From positions 1 to 38,428 of the IMG/VR virus record IMGVR_UViG_3300007770_001202: a stretch of 38,428 nucleotides of DNA; one strand, given 5' to 3'. Positions 35,364 through 38,428 of the stretch are shown here, piece after piece; positions within the stretch are counted from its first letter, which is position 1, and the number at the start of each line of letters is the position of its first letter. Source of the DNA: a virus. The translations under genes and the position numbers were made by a program. The notes below the pieces were generated by a model. It was not told the origin of the DNA. It saw only the letters and a list, made by a program, of their open reading frames with translations, and did no database searches.

Positions 35364-35563
35364 GCGTCTTCTTCAATCGGCCAGACCTGTGTGTCGCGAA
35401 CATGACGCACCACTCCCCTGTCCAGGATGCTGACGTTCGGACCACCATGCTCGGCGGGGATGGGGATGACGTCCAGGACCAGCACCGGTCGCGATATCAT
35501 GACACCGCTCTCTATACTATCCCGGTGAAGCAGGTCACCGACCTTGATCTCCATTAGCAGCAT
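35357..35563 (-). CDS. GDLL-family small protein C
   Basis: A 68-aa protein, MLLMEIKVGDLLHRDSIESG then VLVLDVIPIPAEHGGPNVSI and LDRGVVRHVRDTQVWPIEED. Third member of the tandem family. A second ATG at 35554 overlaps the TAA of the previous gene (TAATG) and may be the true start. Confidence 0.75.
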   Translation of the reverse strand: MLLMEIKVGDLLHRDSIESGVMISRPVLVLDVIPIPAEHGGPNVSILDRGVVRHVRDTQVWPIEEDAC

Positions 35564-35814
35564 CTCTCGTCCCCTCGCTTCTGGTTGACATGGTGCCTGT
35601 GACACAGCCGCTCAGTCGGGGCCAGGTAGGTGGAGCCGGTCAGGACTAGCAGGTCATCTCCTCCCCACCGGTCCATACCATTCAGCGGCTGATTGTACAG
35701 CACCATGAACCTCCGCTCGATGATCTCTTCCCCATCGGTGATGGGCTCCAGCTCCGAGGTGATGATCCCGAATGTATCGTATGGCTCGTTGTGGACCAGG
35801 TCGCCGACTTTCAT
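35554..35814 (-). CDS. GDLV-family small protein
   Basis: An 86-aa protein, MKVGDLVHNEPYDTFGIITS then RRFMVLYNQPLNGMDRWGGD and a basic Cys/His-containing end (LCHRHHVNQKRGDERCC). SH3-like start shared with its neighbours. Overlaps the upstream 49-aa gene by 4 nt (ATGA). Confidence 0.77.
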   Translation of the reverse strand: MKVGDLVHNEPYDTFGIITSELEPITDGEEIIERRFMVLYNQPLNGMDRWGGDDLLVLTGSTYLAPTERLCHRHHVNQKRGDERCC

Positions 35815-35960
35815 CGGACCACCTCTACTCTGCTAAGAATAATCCGATCATGTCTACCGTCTGCCCACAAGACAACCGGGTCTAGACCAGTCCAGCCTAC
35901 AATGATGCCCGTCATCCGGGATTCAGAGTTTAGATTCTTCACCAAGTCACCGATCTTCAT
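35811..35960 (-). CDS. GDLV-family small protein
   Basis: A 49-aa protein: MKIGDLVKNLNSESRMTGII, VGWTGLDPVVLWADGRHDRI, ILSRVEVVR. The minimal form of the family. Its first 14 nt overlap the end of the previous gene, with NEDR-stop and MKIGD read from the same bases. Confidence 0.75.
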   Translation of the reverse strand: MKIGDLVKNLNSESRMTGIIVGWTGLDPVVLWADGRHDRIILSRVEVVR

Positions 35961-36138
35961 TGATCACCTCCAGCCTCTCTTCGTGAATCTGAATGATCTT
36001 GCCGCGTAGTACTAGAAGCCACCATCCCCTGACAGTCAAGGGAAACCGATGCGGATCCTGTTTTATCAGGACGCCAACATCACCCTTGAACTGAGGGTAG
36101 CCTTCTTCGCAGAGCTTCACCAGGTCACCGATCTTCAT
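35947..36138 (-). CDS. GDLV-family small protein
   Basis: A 63-aa protein: MKIGDLVKLCEEGYPQFKGD, VGVLIKQDPHRFPLTVRGWW, ending LEVINEDR. Both its start and its end lie in 14-nt overlaps with neighbours. SH3-like barrel predicted; role unknown. Confidence 0.77.
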   Translation of the reverse strand: MKIGDLVKLCEEGYPQFKGDVGVLIKQDPHRFPLTVRGWWLLVLRGKIIQIHEERLEVINEDR

Positions 36139-36331
36139 TAACAACCTCCAGGTCATCTACATTCATGGTCCAGACGCCATCTTCACATAGGACCTCAGCC
36201 GCCTGGTAGTAGTCAACCAGGTGAACGAGGTTATCATCCACATCATAGACGTGCAGCACCACACCGAATTCCTCAGGGTGACGCCTGCTCGCCGACTGGA
36301 ATCCCAGTTTAACCAGGTCACCGGTCTTCAT
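36125..36331 (-). CDS. GDLV-family small protein
   Basis: A 68-aa protein: MKTGDLVKLGFQSASRRHPE, EFGVVLHVYDVDDNLVHLVD, ending DLEVVNEDR. It overlaps by 14 nt with the HD hydrolase gene upstream and with the next GDLV gene downstream. Confidence 0.77.
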   Translation of the reverse strand: MKTGDLVKLGFQSASRRHPEEFGVVLHVYDVDDNLVHLVDYYQAAEVLCEDGVWTMNVDDLEVVNEDR

Positions 36332-36848
36332 AGTAATGTCCAAGGAGATGAAGGGTATTGCCTAGGAGAGTCTTGTCTCCCTCCTGCAGGACACCGAGGA
36401 GCAACAGCTTCTCGGCCATATAGACCTTGGCGAAGTCAGGATCGTTTGCCCTGATATCGACTGAGTTGCTGATGAGGTCGGCCAGCTTGATGGTCTTCGC
36501 CCTTGGCGAGGCCTTGGCTGTGTGTGCTCGATCCTTGGCCTTACGGACCTGTCGGGTGCCGTCGGCCGGGGTGCTAACATCGGTCAGGTCAGAGACCAGG
36601 GCGGCGACATCGTCTCCGAACTCAGCCCGGATATCATCGATAGTGTGGTCAGTATCCTCCACTACGTCGTGAAGTAGGGCAGCGGCCAACATGGCATCGT
36701 CGTGCTCCACCCCACTCACGATCCCCATCACCTCGCTGGGATGGTGGATGTATGGGATTGCGGTGTACTTCCGGACTTGTCCCTCGTGCGCGCGGGTTGC
36801 GAACTCAAACGCCCTTTGAACAATCTCACTGCGGTTAGTCATCCTCAT
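36318..36848 (-). CDS. SpoT/MESH1-like HD hydrolase (second copy)
   Basis: A 176-aa protein. HD motifs are RKYTAIPYIHHPSEV, AAALLHDVVEDTDHTIDD and KTIKLADLISNS, as in single-domain (p)ppGpp hydrolases. It lacks the N-terminal tag of the copy at 14907, so it would be made in the cell after infection. Its start shares 14 nt with the upstream gene's end and its own end (YEDR-stop) shares 14 nt with the next start, so it sits in the GDLV overlap chain. Substrate (alarmone or other nucleotide) is inferred. Confidence 0.87.
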   Translation of the reverse strand: MRMTNRSEIVQRAFEFATRAHEGQVRKYTAIPYIHHPSEVMGIVSGVEHDDAMLAAALLHDVVEDTDHTIDDIRAEFGDDVAALVSDLTDVSTPADGTRQVRKAKDRAHTAKASPRAKTIKLADLISNSVDIRANDPDFAKVYMAEKLLLLGVLQEGDKTLLGNTLHLLGHYYEDR

Positions 36849-37053
36849 TGATAATCCTCCAGTTGGTGTACTCAAGTCGAGTCACCCAGGTTCGACCGTC
36901 CTCATTCAAGATCCTCATCCGATCTGTCACCTGTCCCGGTCCAAGGACCCCAGGTGGAATTATCTCCAGGACTACTGCGGTCCCGCCGTGTGCCTCAATC
37001 AGGTCTCCCACTTTGATATGGTCACCGAGCATCATGGTCCTAGTGGTCTTCAC
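36835..37053 (-). CDS. GDLV-family small protein
   Basis: A 72-aa protein with GTG start in the 14-nt overlap. Sequence MLGDHIKVGDLIEAHGGTAV, VLEIIPPGVLGPGQVTDRMR, ending WRIINEDD. An internal start nearer the VGD motif is possible. SH3-like. Confidence 0.75.
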   Translation of the reverse strand: MKTTRTMMLGDHIKVGDLIEAHGGTAVVLEIIPPGVLGPGQVTDRMRILNEDGRTWVTRLEYTNWRIINEDD

Positions 37054-37261
37054 TGATTACATCCAAAGCATTATGCCTCACTAGTCGTTTGCTGCCGTTA
37101 TCCATCAGCAACCAGGCACACATAACTGGCTCCATGCGCATCAGGTCAACCTTCAGAGAGGCGACCTCAGTCACAAGGGCTCGCCTGCCAACCAGTCCAC
37201 CTGCATCGCAGGAGCTGTTGACGCGAACCATGTCACCAGGTTGGGGCTTTGACCTCTTCAT
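37040..37261 (-). CDS. GDMV-family small protein on a leaderless mRNA
   Basis: A 73-aa protein: MKRSKPQPGDMVRVNSSCDA, GGLVGRRALVTEVASLKVDL, ending ALDVISEDH. The ATG at 37261 coincides with the AATG region of promoter 23, so translation of the whole chain probably begins on a leaderless message. Confidence 0.78.
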   Translation of the reverse strand: MKRSKPQPGDMVRVNSSCDAGGLVGRRALVTEVASLKVDLMRMEPVMCAWLLMDNGSKRLVRHNALDVISEDH

Positions 37262-37297
37262 TAAGGTTATTCTATCACCCGGATGGGTGCGTTACAC
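37259..37297 (-). promoter_or_regulatory. Early-type promoter 23 (leaderless)
   Basis: GTGTAAC 37291-37297, TAGAAT 37269-37274, 6 nt, AATG whose ATG starts the 73-aa gene. Drives the overlapping GDLV/HD chain. Confidence 0.75.
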
Positions 37298-37327
37298 GTG
37301 TGTCGGGGGATATCATATAGCAATACT

Positions 37328-37897
37328 TTACTTCAAGGGGCGAGCTACCACCGGAGCTGTCGACTCGAGTCCGCGGTCACCCCATCCACCCCGCAGCCAT
37401 GTCGGGTACATCATGTGTCCGGCCCGCATGGTGTGCATAAATCCCAGGGCATGCCCGAGCTCGTGTTCCACGATACGTTCCAGGGGTGCCGACTTCAGGA
37501 ATATCTTTGCCCAAGCAATCTCCTGGGTATCTTCGTCCAGGGAAAAGTGGGTTTCGGCCATTAAGTCACCATCAGTGAACATCTGTTGATTTCCAACGTG
37601 GATAGTGATAAACCCCTCAGGATATTCAACCTGACATTTTCCCAGGGGATCATCGGTCGAGACAGCGCTAAAGAACGAATGGCCGTGCTGCTTCCACCAC
37701 TTCACCGCTTCGGCAACAGCTCCAACGGTGACTGGAGCTCCGGAGCAGACCACCACCGTGGGAGTGTACTTCCACTTCCCAATTCGAGCTGGTATCGTGC
37801 TGTCGCTGACAGGTAGTTTGTGAATGCCGGTGACCGTAGGGTTCGATCCCACCAATAGTGGTGCAAGCAGCAGTAGTACCAGAGCTAACCTCTTCAC
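37328..37897 (-). CDS. Secreted metzincin-type zinc protease
   Basis: A 189-aa protein. The N-terminus from the GTG at 37897 is a textbook signal peptide (MKRLALVLLLLAPLLVGSNP); an in-frame TTG at 37918 is an alternative. The zinc motif is EHELGHALGFMHT (HExxHxxGxxH), followed by a Met-turn in AGHMMYPTW. This is the matrixin/metzincin pattern. There is no propeptide cysteine switch in view. It would be exported to the host periplasm or outside. Phage metzincins are uncommon; target unknown. Confidence 0.88.
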   Translation of the reverse strand: MKRLALVLLLLAPLLVGSNPTVTGIHKLPVSDSTIPARIGKWKYTPTVVVCSGAPVTVGAVAEAVKWWKQHGHSFFSAVSTDDPLGKCQVEYPEGFITIHVGNQQMFTDGDLMAETHFSLDEDTQEIAWAKIFLKSAPLERIVEHELGHALGFMHTMRAGHMMYPTWLRGGWGDRGLESTAPVVARPLK

Positions 37898-37914
37898 ACC
37901 TATAAGTATGTGTG

Positions 37915-38178
37915 TCAATCAGCATTTGGTATATCCTCTCGGCGAATCTTTTTCAGCCACCCGACATTAATATCCTCGAGCTCACCGCCCACCAGGACCT
38001 GGACTCGAGTGATCCAGGCTGCTCCTGTCGGCTCATAGGGTTTCATCACCACCCCGATCCTGGCATCCTGGATTAGTTTACCTCGGCCACTCTTACGACC
38101 GGCAATCTGGACCATATCTCCAGGCCTGAAGGAGCCGGGTGATACTTCTGTGGATTTAAGGTCGCTGGACAACAACAA
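37915..38178 (-). CDS. GDMV-family small protein
   Basis: Core FRPGDMVQIAGRKSGRGKLI and IGVVMKPYEPTGAAWITRVQ, then DINVGWLKKI. SH3-like. AAGGAGG lies just upstream of three in-frame TTG codons (38178 to 38172); the third has the best spacing. It overlaps the upstream gene's 3' end by about 20 nt. Confidence 0.72.
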   Translation of the reverse strand: MLLSSDLKSTEVSPGSFRPGDMVQIAGRKSGRGKLIQDARIGVVMKPYEPTGAAWITRVQVLVGGELEDINVGWLKKIRREDIPNAD

Positions 38179-38374
38179 CCTCCTTCACAAGCAACGTTTC
38201 AGTACCGGCCTCACTTAAGACGCGGACGCAGCCGTCACCCACCCAGGTGATCACCATCCGACTACCACTGGATCGATTGACACGATCAGCGAGCCTCCAC
38301 CGGCACAGGTCACCGACCTGGATGGGCTGGCCCAGGCAATCGAGTGTAGCATCATCAGACACGTCGTCGTTCAT
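38156..38374 (-). CDS. GDL-family small protein
   Basis: A 72-aa protein: acidic start (MNDDVSDDATLDCLGQPIQV), then GDLCRWRLADRVNRSSGSRM and VITWVGDGCVRVLSEAGTET. SH3-like barrel of the same general type. AAAGG lies before the ATG at 38374. Confidence 0.75.
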   Translation of the reverse strand: MNDDVSDDATLDCLGQPIQVGDLCRWRLADRVNRSSGSRMVITWVGDGCVRVLSEAGTETLLVKEVVVVQRP

Positions 38375-38428
38375 GATCGCCTTTCTGGATGATTGTCAGC
38401 CTGTCCAAAGGATTTGAGACGAATAGCT
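38355..38428 (-). CDS. C-terminal end of a further small gene, partial
   Basis: An open frame enters from the right edge and reads LFVSNPLDRLTIIQKGDHER before stopping at 38355-38357, overlapping the next start by 20 nt, as in the rest of this chain. Another frame ending at 38371 is also open, so the call is tentative. Confidence 0.35.
   Translation of the reverse strand, partial: LFVSNPLDRLTIIQKGDHERRRV

Overview
The window reads as part of the genome of a large tailed phage, probably marine. Evidence for a phage: a tail-fibre-like gene runs off the left edge, followed by two small lectin-like repeats; a PIN-PhoH protein, a phage-type sigma-region-4 protein, CCA-encoding tRNAs, a one-piece tmRNA, an A-type Fe-S carrier homologue, and dozens of tiny unknown genes packed on one strand. 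The tmRNA tag ANDSNYSTYALAA is of the proteobacterial ANDxNY...ALAA kind. Host lineage cannot be fixed further from the sequence. Almost every gene lies on the minus strand; the exceptions are the sigma-like gene and a trypsin-like lipoprotein.

Region 1 (1-16.8 kb, AT-rich): structural end, PhoH, tmRNA, then a leftward run of host-takeover and metabolic genes. These are an Hc1-like histone protein, a divergent GroEL-like chaperonin, tRNA-Asn, a minimal TilS beside a tRNA with CAU anticodon, a QueF-like protein lacking the catalytic Cys, a complete YeaH(DUF444)-SpoVR-PrkA set, a cytidylyltransferase-fold enzyme, an HNH nuclease, a class II aldolase, a Flp-pilin-like peptide, a SpoT/MESH1-like HD protein and a metallopeptidase-like protein.

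Region 2 (about 15-22.8 kb, rising GC): a set of otherwise unrelated proteins, including the HD protein, begins with the same short amphipathic tag (LRxxIxxE-like). The tag resembles T4 capsid-targeting sequences cut after [LI]-x-E. The 640-aa protein carries three copies. I infer that these are proteins packaged in the head.

Region 3 (23-38.4 kb, GC-rich): about 54 very small minus-strand genes that look like an early region. I find 23 copies of one promoter layout, GTGTARC - 16 nt - TATWAT - 6 nt - AATG, read leftwards. Most are followed by a G-rich/C-rich hairpin at the predicted RNA 5' end. Three or four place the start codon at the predicted +1 (leaderless). At least eight use the GTG-TAR of the -35 box as the Val-stop end of the upstream gene. 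At the right end a chain of small SH3-like 'GDLV' genes overlaps by exactly 14 nt at each of six junctions, one of them flanking a second SpoT-like HD protein. A tRNA-Ser(UGA), a metzincin-type secreted protease and several one-helix membrane microproteins complete the region.

The sharp GC change near 22.8 kb and the change of gene style there could be a genuine early/late boundary. Read mapping would exclude a chimeric join.
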